Source of the DNA: Cheiracanthium punctorium
Lineage: Eukaryota; Arthropoda; Arachnida; Araneae; Cheiracanthiidae
DNA: 64,000 bases
Direction: 5' to 3'
NCBI GenBank assembly: GCA_038373885.1
Contig: JAWZYV010013027.1
Span: forward strand, 124,001 to 188,000
The first letter of the stretch is position 1, and each line of letters begins with the position of its first letter. Of the stretch, positions 1 through 11,103 are shown in pieces. The position numbers and the translations under genes are program-made. Under the pieces are notes generated by a model. It did no database searches, was not told the DNA's origin, and worked only from the letters and a program-made list of their open reading frames with translations.

Positions 1-588
1 TGAAGCCTTTTCGCCGTTTCCCCCCCCCCCCCCTGGATACGGCCTTTCTTAGTTCGCTTTTCTGTAACTAAGAGCTCAGTCGCGGTAAACATTTTTTCTA
101 TTTTAATTTTGATTCTGTTTTTCCTCCACTTGCCGCGTGTGTTCCTTTTAGTTTTGTTCATTTTGCATCTTTTACCCCTTTCCGATGGAATACTAATAAA
201 TCACATGGGATCTTTTTAAAATGTTTAATGGCATAGATGAAAATTCAATCATCTGCTTTAAATCGTAATCGGACAATCCAGTTTATTTGTTAAATTCAAA
301 AATGTGGTTATGTCCCCCCCCCCGCCCGAAATTTTTTTCTGGGTACGTCCTTGGAACCAAGGGTTGCATTTTCTGCAATGAGTGAAATAAAAATGAGTCA
401 TCTCACAAATCTGCAAAGAGTGAATTTGTTTTTTTTCATTGCCTTTGAAAAAAAGAAAGAAAATTATAATGGAAAATGGTTTATGCTTTAAATGTCTGAG
501 CGGATAACATTTATCGAAAGCATGTCGCGACCCGGAATAAACTGTAAATTCTCCTCTAAGAATCACTGTGAAATTTTATGTTACGTAA
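1..588. other. Unassigned AT-rich sequence with C-runs
   Basis: No gene is supported here. There are two C-runs (about 20-33 and 315-327). Read on the minus strand, the G-rich stretch next to 330-355 follows the words CCAAGGACGTACCCAG. This resembles the stretch at 51215-51260 and suggests a dispersed repeat end. The minus-strand open frame at 258-566 covers this low-complexity DNA and has no recognisable domain. Confidence 0.4.
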
Positions 589-1160
589 ATGAAAATAGAA
601 CTAACGCAAGTAAATAATATTTCTATTGATAGTGGAAATAATGTGATTGCTAATAAATCATTTTCGATGCAAGTTTTTCTGCAAACTTTGGTTGCATGCA
701 TTAATGTAAATGGTTTAGAGTATTATGTTAGAGTACTGTCCGACAGTGGGTCAGTAAAATCCTGCATCAGTAAATTCATGGCAGCTGCTTTAAAATTTGA
801 ATGTTTGGTGAAGAGACCGTGTTTCATGGCTTGTTTGGCGGGATTGAGAATAATTAAGATCACAGAAAATATCGCGTTAATATTAGTAATATTGATAAAA
901 GTTTCTCTTGCGAATTAGAGGTTTAGGAGCAAGAAAAAATTTGCGTCCTATACCAAAGATAAATAATTCAGAGATTATGCATAAAATTAAGCAGTCAGGA
1001 ATTTTAGTAAGTAATATTTCCATTGGTGCATATACGTGCATATATGAAAAAGATCCTAGGGAGATCCATCTTCTGATCGGGGCTAATTTTTCAGCAAGAA
1101 TGCTTGCACGAAAAATCAGACAAATATAGGACAGGCTGATTGCCATGCATAGTCGTCTGG
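589..1160 (+). pseudogene. BEL/Pao protease region remnant
   Basis: The first frame (589-918) contains V-N-G-L-E-Y-Y-V-R-V-L-S-D-S-G-S, followed by S-K-F-M-A-A-A-L. This is the aspartic protease (A17/DUF1758-like) segment of Pao elements. The usual active-site triplet D-S/T-G is present as D-S-G. The second frame (908-1129) continues with I-H-L-L-I-G-A-N. The third, near 1144, reads H-S-R-L-G-W-T-L-M-G, a typical Pao linker. These pieces lie in different frames, so at least two frameshifts separate them. In a live element this protease would mature the Gag-Pol polyprotein. Confidence 0.8.
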
Positions 1161-1599
1161 GCTGGACGCTGATGGGAAATTCGATAGAAGAGAGAACGAA
1201 GAGTTCTCACATATTGTTATCTCTGCTGTCAATAACTTTGATATATCTGATTATTGGTCTCTTGATACCATTGGTATACACGTGACTAAGATGTAGAGGT
1301 CAGAAATTGAAAAGGCTGCCAAAGATGAATTTCTTCAGACCATCACGAAGGATGAAGAGGGGAAGTATTCAGTCAGCTTACCTTGAATTGAAGACCACCT
1401 CCCGTTGTCGAATTGCAGGAATTTAGCCGACGAAAAGATCAGCTAACTGTGTGAAATCTCTGGAACGAGCCGGAAAATTAGCAGATTATGAGAAGGTGTT
1501 CGAAGATTGGGTAGCTGAGGATATTTTTGAGGAAGTCCCTCCCTCTCATGATGTTAGAAATGAACATTATTGACCGGATCGTCCCGTATTTAAAGAGAA

Positions 1600-2551
1600 T
1601 TCCATGACCACCAAAGTGAGACCTGTCTTTGATGATTCCACCAAAGAGAAGAATTTCCCCTCTATGAATTAATGCGTGGAGAAGGGACCAAATTTAATCG
1701 AACTGATACCCAGCTTAGTAAACAAATTTCCACTTAAGAAGTACGGGGTGACAGCTGATATTGAGAAAGCCTTCTTGCAAATTGGTCTGACCCCCCGTGA
1801 TAAACCTTTTCTAAAGTTTATCTGGTGTGAACATGGTAAAAAGGAAAGGCTTAACGTATTCTGGCACAAGTGAGTAGTATACGGCATTTCCTCGAGCTCA
1901 TTTTTGCTCGGTGCGACTCTCGAATACCATCTTGACGTAGACAGAGTTCCAACTCACTTGCAGGAAACTGCTCGGAAATTAAGAGATTTCTTTTATGTCG
2001 ACAATTGTGTTCTTATTGTCGATAGTGCTGAAGAATTATTCAAATGGATATCCGAAGCCCAAGGTCTGTTGAGTACAGCCAAATTCAATCTTCGAGGGTG
2101 GGAGCATACTCCAACAGCGCCTGGAAAAGAGAATAACTTAAACCGAATTGTTCCGGTAATAGGTCTAAACTGGAAATCGCCGGAAGATACTCTATCGGTT
2201 GAGATGAAAAATTTGTCCGAAAATGAAGAACTGCCTTCGTTGCCTCAATTGACTAAACGGAAAATTCTGTCCACGGCTCATCGTATCTTCGATCCTATTG
2301 GCTTCATATATCCGTTAACTTTGATTCCGATGCTACTTTTAGGAGAATGCTGGAAGCATAAAGTGTCGTGTGATACTGAACTTCCCGAATCGGTTAAGAA
2401 AAGGTTTGAACGGTGGAAAAATGAATTGATAAATTTGAAGAAACTCGAAATACCTAGATATCTTCAAACAGGCTTTCTGCAAGAAGCTGAAGTGCCTTTG
2501 CATGCGTTTAGTGATTCAAGTAAATTACCGTACGCAAGTTGTGTTTTTTAA
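1600..2551 (+). pseudogene. BEL/Pao reverse transcriptase remnant
   Basis: One frame is followed from T-T-K-V-R-P-V-F-D (about 1605) to 2551, broken by stops near 1671 and 1871. The palm motif A reads T-A-D-I-E-K-A-F-L-Q-I (about 1750). The catalytic Y-V-D-D box is present as Y-V-D-N (about 1998), so the second aspartate is lost. The later stretch K-R-K-I-L-S-T-A-H-R-I-F-D-P-I-G-F is the conserved connection found in Pao RTs. In a live element this enzyme copies the RNA into cDNA. The two stops and the D-to-N change make this copy inactive. Confidence 0.88.
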
Positions 2552-2990
2552 GATGTCAAACGGTGGAAGGCTTGACATGTCAGTTAGTCCAAGCCCGATT
2601 TCGAGTAGCTCCACTGAAACAGATATCCATCCCTAGATTTGAACTTTTAGGATGCTTGGTCAGTGCTAGAATAGTCAATACCATTAAAACTGATTTGGAT
2701 TTTCAGAGCATACATTCGACTTACTGAAAAGATTGTATGAACGCACTCTGGTGGATAGCAAAAAATGACAACTGGGCAACCTTCGTCCATAACCGAGTTA
2801 AAGAGATCAGAGAGTTGACCAGATTTGAAGATTGACGACATATTGCTGGACCCCTGAATCCAGTATACCTTCCTTCCAGAGCTTGTAGTAGAAAAGAACT
2901 GTTGAGATCTCGATGGCGGGAGGGACCAAGCTGGCTGATATTACTACCTGAAGAATGCCCTGTATACCACTGCCATTGCGTAAGGCCGAA
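2539..2990 (+). pseudogene. BEL/Pao RNase H region remnant
   Basis: A frame change near 2540 leads into K-Q-I-S-I-P-R-F-E-L-L-G-C-L. Then come N-A-L-W-W-I, F-V-H-N-R-V-K-E-I-R-E-L and G-P-L-N-P-V-Y-L-P-S-R-A-C, which match the Pao RNase H/tether block. W-R-E-G-P-S-W-L follows at about 2925. Stop codons interrupt it at about 2725 and 2833. The block would remove the RNA strand during cDNA synthesis. It is clearly non-functional here. Confidence 0.8.
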
Positions 2991-3339
2991 AACTGAAGTC
3001 GTTAATTCTGAAAAAAAGAAGACGGTCACCTCTGCCGCGAATTCAGAAATAAAGAAGTTTGAGTTCTTTAATAATATAGCCTCCTTTCGTAAAATTACTA
3101 GAATTATGGCAAATGTGCTAAGATTTTATGGAAACTTGAAGAAATGTCAGAACGCTCGGAAAAAGGGAAAATTGGACGAAGTTGAACTCTAAGAAGCCGA
3201 GAAATACAACGAAAGGTTTTCTGTGAAAGAAAACCGCTAAATCTGCACATCATCAAAGGTGATGATTGAAACAAGAATCGCTAGGAGAAAATATTTAGAA
3301 ACACTGAAATTTTCAATATTGTTGGAACATCCGTTAGTG

Positions 3340-4410
3340 AAAAAATTAATTATGGACAAACACATAGAACTTGAGCATGCCGGAGCATAAATGTTAATGT
3401 CAAATCTCAGAGAACATTATTAGACCATCAAGAGTATAAAAACAATTCGCCAGGTAATTAGAAGATGCATAAAATGTAAAAGGTTTTCTATTCACCCTTT
3501 AGAAACAGTCAGCAATCCTCTTCCGGAAGATAGCGTGAGCAATGCAGCACTCTTTCAAGTCAGTGGAGTTTACCTGTGCGGTCCGCTGTTCTTGAAGAAA
3601 GACAAGAAATGTTGGATAGTACTCTTTACATGTGCTATCTATAGAGCTATTCACCTTGAATTAGTGAGTTCTCTATCGACAGACAGTTTTATCCTGGCTT
3701 TTGACGTTTCATCGAAAGAGGGCGCCCAACGAAAATGTACTCTGATACCGTAAAAAAATTCATTGGTACACGAAACGTCCTAAAAACCATAGACTGGGAT
3801 AAAATTGACGATTTCGCAATCAAGAAAAAATACAATGGAAATTCAACCTCCTGCTGCCCCTTGGTGGGTAGTTTTCTGGGAGAGGTTGCTGGGAATGTTC
3901 TAGAGCGTGCTTAGAAAAGTCCTCGGAAGAGCTTATTTTAACGAAGAGGAGTTGGTCACCATATTATGGGATACAGAAAGCCTGATTAATTCACGCCCCT
4001 CACTTACTTATCTGAAGATTCTGCAGATTTAGTGGCACTCTCGCCATCAATGTTTCTACGAGAAATGAAAGAATTGGGGTACCAGAATGATCGATTCAAA
4101 GAGTTAGAAAAAAAGTTTATTTATAGAATGAAGATACGCAAGAAACAGATTTGGAAACAAATATTTCGGGTTGCTTAAGGATTACTCTATAGTTCGTAAA
4201 GAATCATCCATTAAAGAAGGAGACGTGGTGTTAATCAGTGATGAAGGGTAAAGAATCAACTGGCGTTTGGCTAAAGTAATAATAGCATATCCAGGTAAAG
4301 ACGGGAAAACACATGTGATGGAAGTAAAGACACATTTTGGACAATTCTTAAGACATGTTCAAAGACTGTATCCGCTAGAGATACAAGACTTGAACTTTAA
4401 CTTTTAGACA
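3340..4410 (+). pseudogene. BEL/Pao integrase and C-terminal tail remnant
   Basis: The zinc-binding HHCC module is visible: H and H in I-E-L-E-H (about 3370), then C-I-K-C (about 3470). The core follows at 3535-3753 with C-G-P-L-F-L and I-Y-R-A-I-H-L-E-L-V. The first catalytic aspartate, which normally precedes x-x-G-P-L, reads Y. Downstream, S-L-I-N-S-R-P-L-T-Y-L (about 3985) and the tail G-D-V-V-L-I ... H-V-Q-R-L-Y-P-L-E (about 4225-4380) complete the domain order. Several frameshifts and stops separate the blocks. Confidence 0.82.
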
Positions 4411-4489
4411 CTTTCAGAACTTTAACTTTTAGAGTGTTTGAGGTTTTAACTTCTTTTTTCCATTATATTGTATTAAAAAAGGTAGAGGA

Positions 4490-4764
4490 TGTCTCGAACT
4501 CCATGGTTTACGACATGCGACTCCTCCCACAAAGTTCCTTTTCGCCGCTTGGCACCCCGTCACGCTTTTTGCAGTTTAGTTTCAGTTCATATTGGTAAGT
4601 GAGGACGCACGCATTGTTAGCGAGTGTGTAAGATGTTTATAAACCATGCATATATTTTTGTAAATATTCCTAACTTGTGTATCATATGCTTACCTAGATA
4701 TATTAAAACACCTTAGAAAAGATAAATGTGCTCATTATCCTTTCAATGGCTTCCTATTCGAACA
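4490..4764 (+). repeat. BEL/Pao 3' LTR
   Basis: A purine tract (GGTAGAGGA, 4481-4489) comes directly before TGTCTCGAAC. The stretch ends TTCGAACA at 4764, so the two ends are a short imperfect inverted repeat with TG...CA termini, as expected of an LTR. The length of about 275 bp is usual for this clade. No matching 5' LTR was found in the window. Confidence 0.65.
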
Positions 4765-5154
4765 ATAAAGTGCGTTCTACCAAGCAGGGTGGCCAGGTAT
4801 CGTCTAAACAGAGATCTCCCTGGAAATGAGAAAGCAAGATGTTTTGCTTATGTCAGTTAGTAGTAATCGGATGTCGCTCTGAAAAGTTTCGCTAGGCAGA
4901 GTGACATAACAACCACTTTTGGGGACATACTTTTTGATCGCCAAATTCTGCAATATTTCGTTAAAAGTCGCCAATCTTGGCGAGATTTTGGACATTTGGG
5001 GCGATTTTTCCATTGGGACATGTACAGTACGTTTTCCTGCAATGACGTAACATTATAGCCTAATATTACTCTATTACGCAATCAAAATTCACGCCTTACG
5101 GGATCTTTCAAGAAATAATTTCTTCCAAAAATTTCGGGTAGCTTTTGCGAAAGC

Positions 5155-5166
5155 TATATATAAAAG
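5155..5166 (+). promoter_or_regulatory. TATA box of the LTR
   Basis: TATATATAAAAG lies about 350 bp before the AATAAA signal at 5509-5514. This is the U3/R arrangement expected in an LTR. The matching position in the second copy is CTATAAAAG at 8819-8827. Confidence 0.55.
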
Positions 5167-5508
5167 GCAGACAGGCCGGAGGGTCAATTTGTATCTATCT
5201 GCTACTGAGAATAGATGTGCGTTCTATATTAGCATCAGAATTGTACTGTTCTAAGCCGTATTTAGCTTGTTTTAAAAAGCTTGTTTTTAAGTGCTGTGTG
5301 TTAATTCTTCATTCCTGAATAGCGAGGGAAGGTTTTCGATTTCCCTCGTAAGTTTCCACTGTGTTTTTGGCTGTGGAAGTGTTTCATTTTGTGTGAGAAT
5401 TGCAGCATTTGTGAAAGTTTTGGTATTGGGCCGACTGTTATATACTAGCTATTGGCATAAGTGCCTGTAAATTTTGAACAGCTGATTGTTCGACGAAGTT
5501 CTAGAAGC

Positions 5509-5514
5509 AATAAA
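5509..5514 (+). promoter_or_regulatory. Polyadenylation signal of the LTR
   Basis: AATAAA followed by GTTC is conserved in both LTR copies (second copy at 9168-9173). This supports its being the retrotransposon R-region poly-A signal. Confidence 0.5.
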
Positions 5515-5615
5515 GTTCGTATTCCGTCCTGACTAGTGGAATATTTATTAGAACTTTCTACACCAACTGGAATTTAGAACGACGAACCCAGGAATTAGCA
5601 TAGTTTTCCGCAACA

Positions 5616-5710
5616 TTTGGTGTGAGATTCGGGATTCAAAAGAGAGACTTAAATTTTCCAGTGTATGGTGGAGACAAGAAAACTGGAGCACCTTAAAAAA
5701 GCCTAATTTA
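5616..5710 (+). pseudogene. Primer-binding site and truncated gag start
   Basis: Directly after the LTR the sequence reads TTTGGTGTGAGATTCGGGAT, the form taken by the tRNA primer site of many Gypsy-group elements. An ATG at about 5665 then opens a frame starting M-V-E-T-R-K-L-E-H-L-K, a plausible gag start. It meets a stop codon after about 13 codons. Beyond this the element is lost. Confidence 0.5.
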
Positions 5711-6090
5711 CCTAATATTTTGGCCTAATTTTCAAAAATTGTTTTTAAGATAAATATTGCAGTTAAAGGTTTCTGCATTGGTCTAATCTTTTCATATATA
5801 AACTAAATTTCAATAAAAAAATAAGATTTCATTCATATTTGTTGATTTCTTTTATAAAACAAGATGAACTTCCTACACCTCTTTAAGACAAGAACTCATG
5901 TAAAAACAGTAATGTTGCCAAACATTGTGTATAAAAATTTAAAAAAAAGGTTTTGTTAACTTTTTTTGGCATCATTTTATAGAAATTCACATATTTTTAC
6001 TTCATAGGGGACTAATGTATTATTTTTTTATGAGAATTTTTTTTTTCCATTGGTGTTCCTACTTTCACGGAAACACCCAGAAGGAAAATA
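5711..6090. other. AT-rich sequence, nothing recognised
   Basis: A/T-rich with several short homopolymer runs. No coding or repeat structure is supported. Confidence 0.4.
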
Positions 6091-6321
6091 AATAATCCAG
6101 ACGTGGCATATTATAAAATAACTTACAGTAAAGAAAGAGCTCTTTACAGGAAATTAATCAAAAAATCTAAGTTTTGCACAAATACACCAAATGCTTTTGG
6201 TAAGCTATTTGATAAGGTTAAAAATAACAGAAATGATGTGAATATAAACAAAGTGTTCTATAGCCTTCTTGTGGACACTCACTGTAATGTTCTACATCTA
6301 ATGAATTTTTTTATGAACTAA
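6091..6321 (+). pseudogene. LINE (Jockey/R1-like) ORF2 fragment
   Basis: The open frame 6103-6321 reads A-Y-Y-K-I-T-Y-S-K-E-R-A-L-Y-R-K-L-I-K-K-S. It then has F-C-T-N-T-P-N-A-F-G-K-L-F. This is the spacing and composition of the segment between endonuclease and reverse transcriptase in Jockey/R1-type LINEs, where a basic helix is followed by an F-C and an F-G-K block. No catalytic motif is included, so the call rests on a short diagnostic stretch. Confidence 0.5.
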
Positions 6322-7631
6322 TTCATTTGACAGTTCAACCAACTCAAATTCTTGATGCTTAATTTGAACGTCCTCAATATGGACAGATATATTTCTGAGG
6401 TAATCAAGACGCTGTTAGTGAACGCATGAACAATTCATATTGTATCGGCCAAGATCTTCGCTGATACCCCCGTTGATCTGCTACAGAAGGATAGGAGGCA
6501 CCTTACGTTAAACTACTTTTTGGTCAATCCTGACGGCACCGACCATGGAATATTTAGCATCCCTTCAAAACAAAGTATGTGCCATTGTAACATTGAATGC
6601 CTACCAAAGCTTTCCTGATAATGAATGAGTTAACCGACAACGATGTAAATCTTTGGTAATCATGAAGATTATACAGCCATTTACGCACCTACTATTTTAC
6701 ACTTAAGGGGCCTTTAGAGTCTGAGCATGGCTTGGTAACCTGGTACTATATATATACATATATATATATATATATCAGAAACGTTTGTAATCTGGTAGAC
6801 AAAAAGTAATACTAATCAAAATATAAATCAAAGAAAAATATGTGCATGTTTTCCTTATTATATCGCAATACATCTGGAATCAATTGCATGTCTATGATGA
6901 AAATAGTGTTTTTAGCATTTAATAGAGATCTACAGGAATACTCGAAATCATTTCTATAAAGTACGGTCTAAGGTAGATTAGAAACAGTAACCTATTTTAG
7001 GTACAATACAATAAGTACATAAAAATTTATAACAGCTTACTCTTCGTTTTAAAGTATGAAAATGACGTTTAAAGTTCTTTTACGACCTCTCGTAAAATAA
7101 CATTAACCTATTAGCGCCAGGACACTTTTTATGACATTCCACAATTTATTCTGATGCTGGCAGTAACTTATAATTTTCCGATATTAATGATGTGAATAAT
7201 GGATTTCTTTTCTAAGGAATATGAATAAAACTATCAAAGTTAGCATTTTTCATTGCTATTACTAACTATTTTGTGAACACCAAATTTAATTCACGAAATT
7301 AAAATAAGAAAATGCATCTATGCTTATATTTTTGCAACAGGAAAATTTGAGCGCTCTTATAAAATGACAGAGAACGTTTATGGGTTCATAGTGATTTAGC
7401 GATTTTCGTAGTTATCTCAAAAAATCTCGCAAAGTTTAAAGGAATCATATTGCCAAATTTTCCACAAGAACGATTTTTGAGTATTTACAGTAGAAGTTCC
7501 ATGCGTGATTTTTTTTTGATTAATTTTACTTATAACTTTCAATGTCTTTTAAATTCATTTAACTTGCCGGTGGATTTATTAAGTCAGATAATGGCAATAT
7601 TTTACTAATTAAAAGGAATTATTTCCCGTAC
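6322..7631. other. AT-rich intergenic or intronic sequence
   Basis: About 6400-6700 is slightly richer in GC but has no open frame or recognised domain. A (TA)n tract lies near 6741-6775. TTAACCTATTAGCGCC near 7106 vaguely recalls a piggyBac-type terminus but has no partner. If the two-exon gene model is right, this is downstream of exon 2, either the next intron or 3' flank. Confidence 0.35.
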
Positions 7632-7682
7632 CTTTACATGAATTGCATTCTTCGTCAGAACCAGAGTCAGGAATAGGCATAC
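7632..7682 (-). CDS. Candidate 51-nt coding exon (exon 2) of a secreted-protein gene
   Basis: On the minus strand a good 3' splice site (TTTATTTTGTTTTCAG) comes directly before this 51-nt block. A GTACGG donor follows it. With two leading bases the exon reads M-P-I-P-D-S-G-S-D-E-E-C-N-S-C-K and leaves one base over, so it is a symmetric phase 1-1 exon. The peptide is acidic with two cysteines. The signal-peptide exon at 27992-28064 ends with exactly one leftover base, which the first two bases here complete to a serine codon. The protein family is not recognised. It could be a hormone, peptide precursor or other secreted cysteine-containing protein. Alternatives are a chance splice-like block, or further exons lying between the two. 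The GTACGG donor is weaker than consensus. Confidence 0.5.
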
Positions 7683-7753
7683 CTGAAAACAAAATAAAGA
7701 AAGGTGAACAAATCAACTACAGAACAAAATAAAGTAATTTTAATTTTTTAAAA

Positions 7754-8051
7754 CAGCGGTTCCCAACCTTTTTAACGTCGCGCTTCCCCCCTCGAATTTT
7801 TCAGCATACATTTAGTTTTTTAATCTTAACAATGAACATTTAGTCGAATTTTCTACAAAATAATGTTATCAGTAAAGTTTGAATGAACATTTTAAGCGAA
7901 AATGGATATATTTTTGAGTAAAAATGAGAATAAATAAGATGAATTTTTTAAAAACATGCATCACTACATGCTCTTTGGTTTTTCTCGCGCCTCCCCTGCA
8001 AACGCTCTGGGCCCCCTTTGAGGTTCGCGCCCCACAGGTTAAGAAATGCTG
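7754..8051. mobile_element. hAT-type MITE with perfect 8-bp target duplication
   Basis: The left end CAGCGGTTCCCAACCT pairs with a right end whose complement is CAGCATTTCTTAACCT. The flanks are identical 8-mers, TTTTAAAA, at 7746-7753 and 8052-8059. The 298-bp length, CAG start and 8-bp target site duplication are hAT hallmarks. There is no coding capacity, so it would have been moved in trans. Confidence 0.85.
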
Positions 8052-8059
8052 TTTTAAAA

Positions 8060-8559
8060 TGTATACTCCAACAAACAAATTGTAAATACAACAGTTTCAT
8101 TTATTTCGGAGAAAAAATTTCTTTTGTACTTTTGTTTTGGGAAGTTTTTTTTATGTGCTCATAAACGCATTCCGTCAGAGACAAAGTTTCGCAAATTTAA
8201 GAGAAACACAAATATTAGATATCTTTTTTTGGCTTAGTAGCAAGCTCATTAAAAAATAAATTAATAAAATTTTAAATACTAGTTGCATGTAAAATAATAC
8301 CAGTCAAAAGTTTAAATAGTACTAGTGAAAATATACATGAACTAGCTGCGCAGCTCGGGGCCCCTAGGAATTAATACGAATTTTTGGGGTAAACCTCTGT
8401 TCTGGGGGTTAAACTAGTTTAGAATTCATATTCTACGTGTCAAATAATTAGATTTTGCATTTTGATGCATCAAAATCGGTTAACTGGAACGTAGGGCAGG
8501 TAGTTTTGAGTTTGTCCATTGGTTATTGTGGGGGTTTTCTAGAAATCTCGAGATATATT
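8060..8559. other. AT-rich sequence
   Basis: No gene is seen. The short palindromic stretch CTAGCTGCGCAGCTCGG near 8343 looks like the hairpin side of a repeat end, but no partner terminus is found. Confidence 0.3.
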
Positions 8560-9294
8560 GATATTACAGCTTCGCTGACCTCACTTTTGGAGACTTTATA
8601 TATGAATGGCGATATTCCGGTCACTTGGTGCAATTTTCCCAATGGGGCCTGTAGAGCATGTTTTCCTGCATTAGCTTACATAATAGCCTAATATTGCTCT
8701 ATTACTCATCTATTACGCAATTAAGTCCAATACATGCCTAATATTCTACTACTCTTCATTTACGCACTACATTCCGGGGATGGTTTTCTCTCGAACCGTC
8801 TTCGGTGTTCGGCATGTACTATAAAAGCAGCGTGCTGCTCCAGTTTAGTCAGTTTTCACCGAGGGTTTGTTGAGTGAGTACGCTGCATTTGGCTGTGAAT
8901 CGTGCTATAGAAAGCTACATTTAACTTGTTTTAAAAGCTTTGTTTTTGAGTGCTGTGTATAAATTCTTCATTGCTGAGTCTTGATGGACTGTTTACGATT
9001 TCCCTCTTAAGTTTCCACTGAATTTTTTCTGTGGAAGTGTGTTATTTTGTGTGAGAAAAACAGCATCTGTGAAAGCTTCTGTACTGAGCAGACTGTTATA
9101 AGCAAGCTACTCGCGATTAATGCTGGTGAATTTTGTACAGCTGACAATTCGACGAAGTTCTAGAAGAAATAAAGTTCCTGTTTCATCCTGACAACTGGAC
9201 TTTTACTGGAACTTTCTGCACCTACTGGACTTTAGAACGACGAATTCAGGAATAAAATGAACCCAGGAATTAAGCCTAGGAATTTTATGCAACA
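8560..9294 (+). repeat. Gypsy-type LTR, copy 2 (solo or truncated)
   Basis: Aligns with copy 1 over at least 8625-9294, sharing TATA box, AATAAA signal and CAACA end. Unlike copy 1 it is not followed by the primer-binding site, so it may be a solo LTR or a 3' LTR. The distance between copies (about 3.7 kb) and the lack of pol between them argue that they do not bound one intact element. Confidence 0.6.
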
Positions 9295-9429
9295 GTATTA
9301 ATGCATACCTTAATGGGAAAAGTGTTTGCTGGAGTTCCCTATTATAGTTTAGTGACTTAGTTTCATAAGCTCGATGGAAAATGTGAGTATAGAATTTAAA
9401 AAAAATTAGTTTTCATCTTATCAAAAATT

Positions 9430-10640
9430 AAAGGATATTACTTGTCAAGGAAATTATAACGTCTAATGACACCGCTGAATTCAAAGCATGATTCAAAAGT
9501 ATTGAACAGTGTTTCCAACTTCTGAACAGAAACCTCTACAAACCGCTCAAAATCTCTCCTTAATGTACAAAAGCTTTATTAACCGACTTGTACCGAATTT
9601 TATACGAATGAAACATAAACCACAAGTTGCAGATTAATTTTCTACCCAAGCAGCAAGAAACATCTCGGCCAACTGTCTTCACGCGACCCCAATTTCACCG
9701 GTCCGACCCCGGCTCAAGACTTTGGGGATGTCCGGTCGGATGACGATCCGTGGACTGTCTGCTCCGGAGCGATTCTATTCATCTCCGGACGAAATCTCGA
9801 GGACTCCTCGACTTCTCCGACAGTTTGCTCTCTTACCAAAAATCAGCCAAGGTTATACCTGTTGCTTTAGGGACGTTCTAAAGGAGCTATGCAAGTATTA
9901 TACTATATCAATTTTTCACTTCAAATTGATGAAAAAAGTGGTTTTTAATTCGGATAATTTATTTTTAAAACTTCAAATAAAGATGTTAATTAACAGTTAT
10001 ATATTCAAAATGTAGTAACTTTTAACGCCCATTAAAACCTAATGTATCATGCTAAATTTCACAATTTAACTAATTTAACTTTTATTCGCCCTTTCATTTC
10101 TATAGAATTCAACAGATATCTTGCTCTCAAAATCTTTTAATGACTATGTCATTTTATCACTCACTCCCTTTATTGAGAATTGTCCCAAAAATGTGTCCCA
10201 AAAATGCGACATAAAAGTAAGAATAAATTGTTGAGTATTGAATTGTTTATTTTTTTATTGTGAAATGTCTTATCCTCCTGAATTCTGAATCCCTCAATAA
10301 CTATTTATCTACTTAACTGTAACTGTGCTCGCGCACGCATGCTTTTTACTTCGTCTATACTTTTTTCCCTTCTTGATGTTACCTTGTTATGTGATGTGCC
10401 CGTTTCTTCCGTTCTAATTTAATAAAGTAAATGTTATGTTAAAATCCCAAGCATACTATGTTTGCGCCATAACTCTGCTAACATTTCTAAAAGGTAATGG
10501 AGACCAGATGGATTAATTTATTTATTTGCGGATTTTTAACGTTCGTTTCAAGGCTGCATCATTCATCCTCAAAATGGCGACTGGAACCTGGCGAATTGAA
10601 ACGCTGAATATCATAAAATTAAGGAGGCATCAATAATAAC
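9430..10640 (+). other. Possible gag debris including a GC-richer block
   Basis: The block 9660-9850 is clearly richer in GC than its surroundings. It has open reading in two forward frames for about 60 codons, but no domain is recognised. Its place after an LTR and before a zinc-knuckle remnant suggests retroelement gag sequence. The rest is AT-rich with no structure. Confidence 0.3.
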
Positions 10641-10641
10641 T

Positions 10642-10945
10642 TGTAAAATGTGTAAACGCATAGGGCACTGGGCTAGCGAATATGAAAGTGGAAAAAAATA
10701 AAATTTTGAAATATAATCCTAATAGCCTGGGATTCTTATCCAATCTGGATGACTCGTCAATAGGGTTACCAGGCGAAATACAGCAACCCTACTCGTCTAA
10801 AGTTCTCTCAGAATTATCAAATAACGAAAAGCAAAATTTTTGGTGCGTTCAGATAGATACTAAAAATTATATAAGTTACTTCAGTTACCATCGACCCACG
10901 TTTGCAATCGCAAGGAAAGATCAGGAAACCCAGTCGATGAAATAA
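10642..10945 (+). pseudogene. Retroelement gag zinc-knuckle remnant
   Basis: The frame at 10642 reads C-K-M-C-K-R-I-G-H-W-A-S-E-Y. This is a CCHC nucleocapsid knuckle (C-x2-C-x4-H-x4-C) in which the last cysteine has become tyrosine. The frame stops soon after. A neighbouring frame (10682-10945, 87 codons) then continues with an unrecognised polar sequence, which suggests a frameshift. In a live element the knuckle would bind the RNA genome during packaging. Confidence 0.55.
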
Positions 10946-11103
10946 ATGTAAAGGAAGAATAAGAGAAAAAGAAAAAGGGGTGAGAGATAAAATGACATAG
11001 TCAATTAATATCGTTTTAATATGTCAATAATGAAACTAAAAATTTAGGAGGTTCGGGGGGGGGGGGTCCTCCCCCTGACGAGGCTCGAAGACCCGAGGAT
11101 TTA
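10946..11103. other. Short spacer with G-run and palindromic C/G tract
   Basis: Contains GGGGGGGGGGTCCTCCCCC near 11055, a hairpin-capable stretch that ends just before the TA target of the Tc1 element. It may be the 3' end of another repeat. Confidence 0.3.

Larger units (their letters stand above)
589..4764 (+). mobile_element. Decayed BEL/Pao LTR retrotransposon, 5' end missing
   Basis: The domains run in BEL/Pao order: protease, reverse transcriptase, RNase H, integrase zinc finger, integrase core and C-terminal DUF5641-like tail. A short 3' LTR follows. Many stop codons and frameshifts break the coding region, so the copy is dead. No gag and no convincing 5' LTR are seen upstream. The element is therefore truncated at or near 589, or its 5' part is too diverged to read. 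The identification rests on the translated motifs listed in the separate domain entries. Confidence 0.9.
4800..5615 (+). repeat. Gypsy-type LTR, copy 1
   Basis: About 5000-5615 aligns by eye with about 8625-9294 (entry below), sharing the end ...GACGAAGTTCTAGAAG.AATAAAGTTC... and a CAACA terminus. It has a TATA box and an AATAAA signal. It is followed by a likely primer-binding site. The exact left end is unresolved because the first 200 bp do not align well. Confidence 0.65.

Noticed and set aside
258..566. Minus-strand open frame with several cysteines and histidines
   Set aside because: Part covers C-runs and a dispersed repeat end. There is no domain and no convincing splice sites.
7100..7130. 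TTAACCTATTAGCGCC as a piggyBac terminus, and a similar word near 30040
   Set aside because: No paired terminus or TTAA duplication could be found for either.
4800..9294. The two Gypsy-type LTRs as the ends of one element
   Set aside because: No pol-like sequence lies between them, copy 1 is followed only by a truncated gag start, and the space holds a LINE fragment, a candidate host exon and a hAT MITE.
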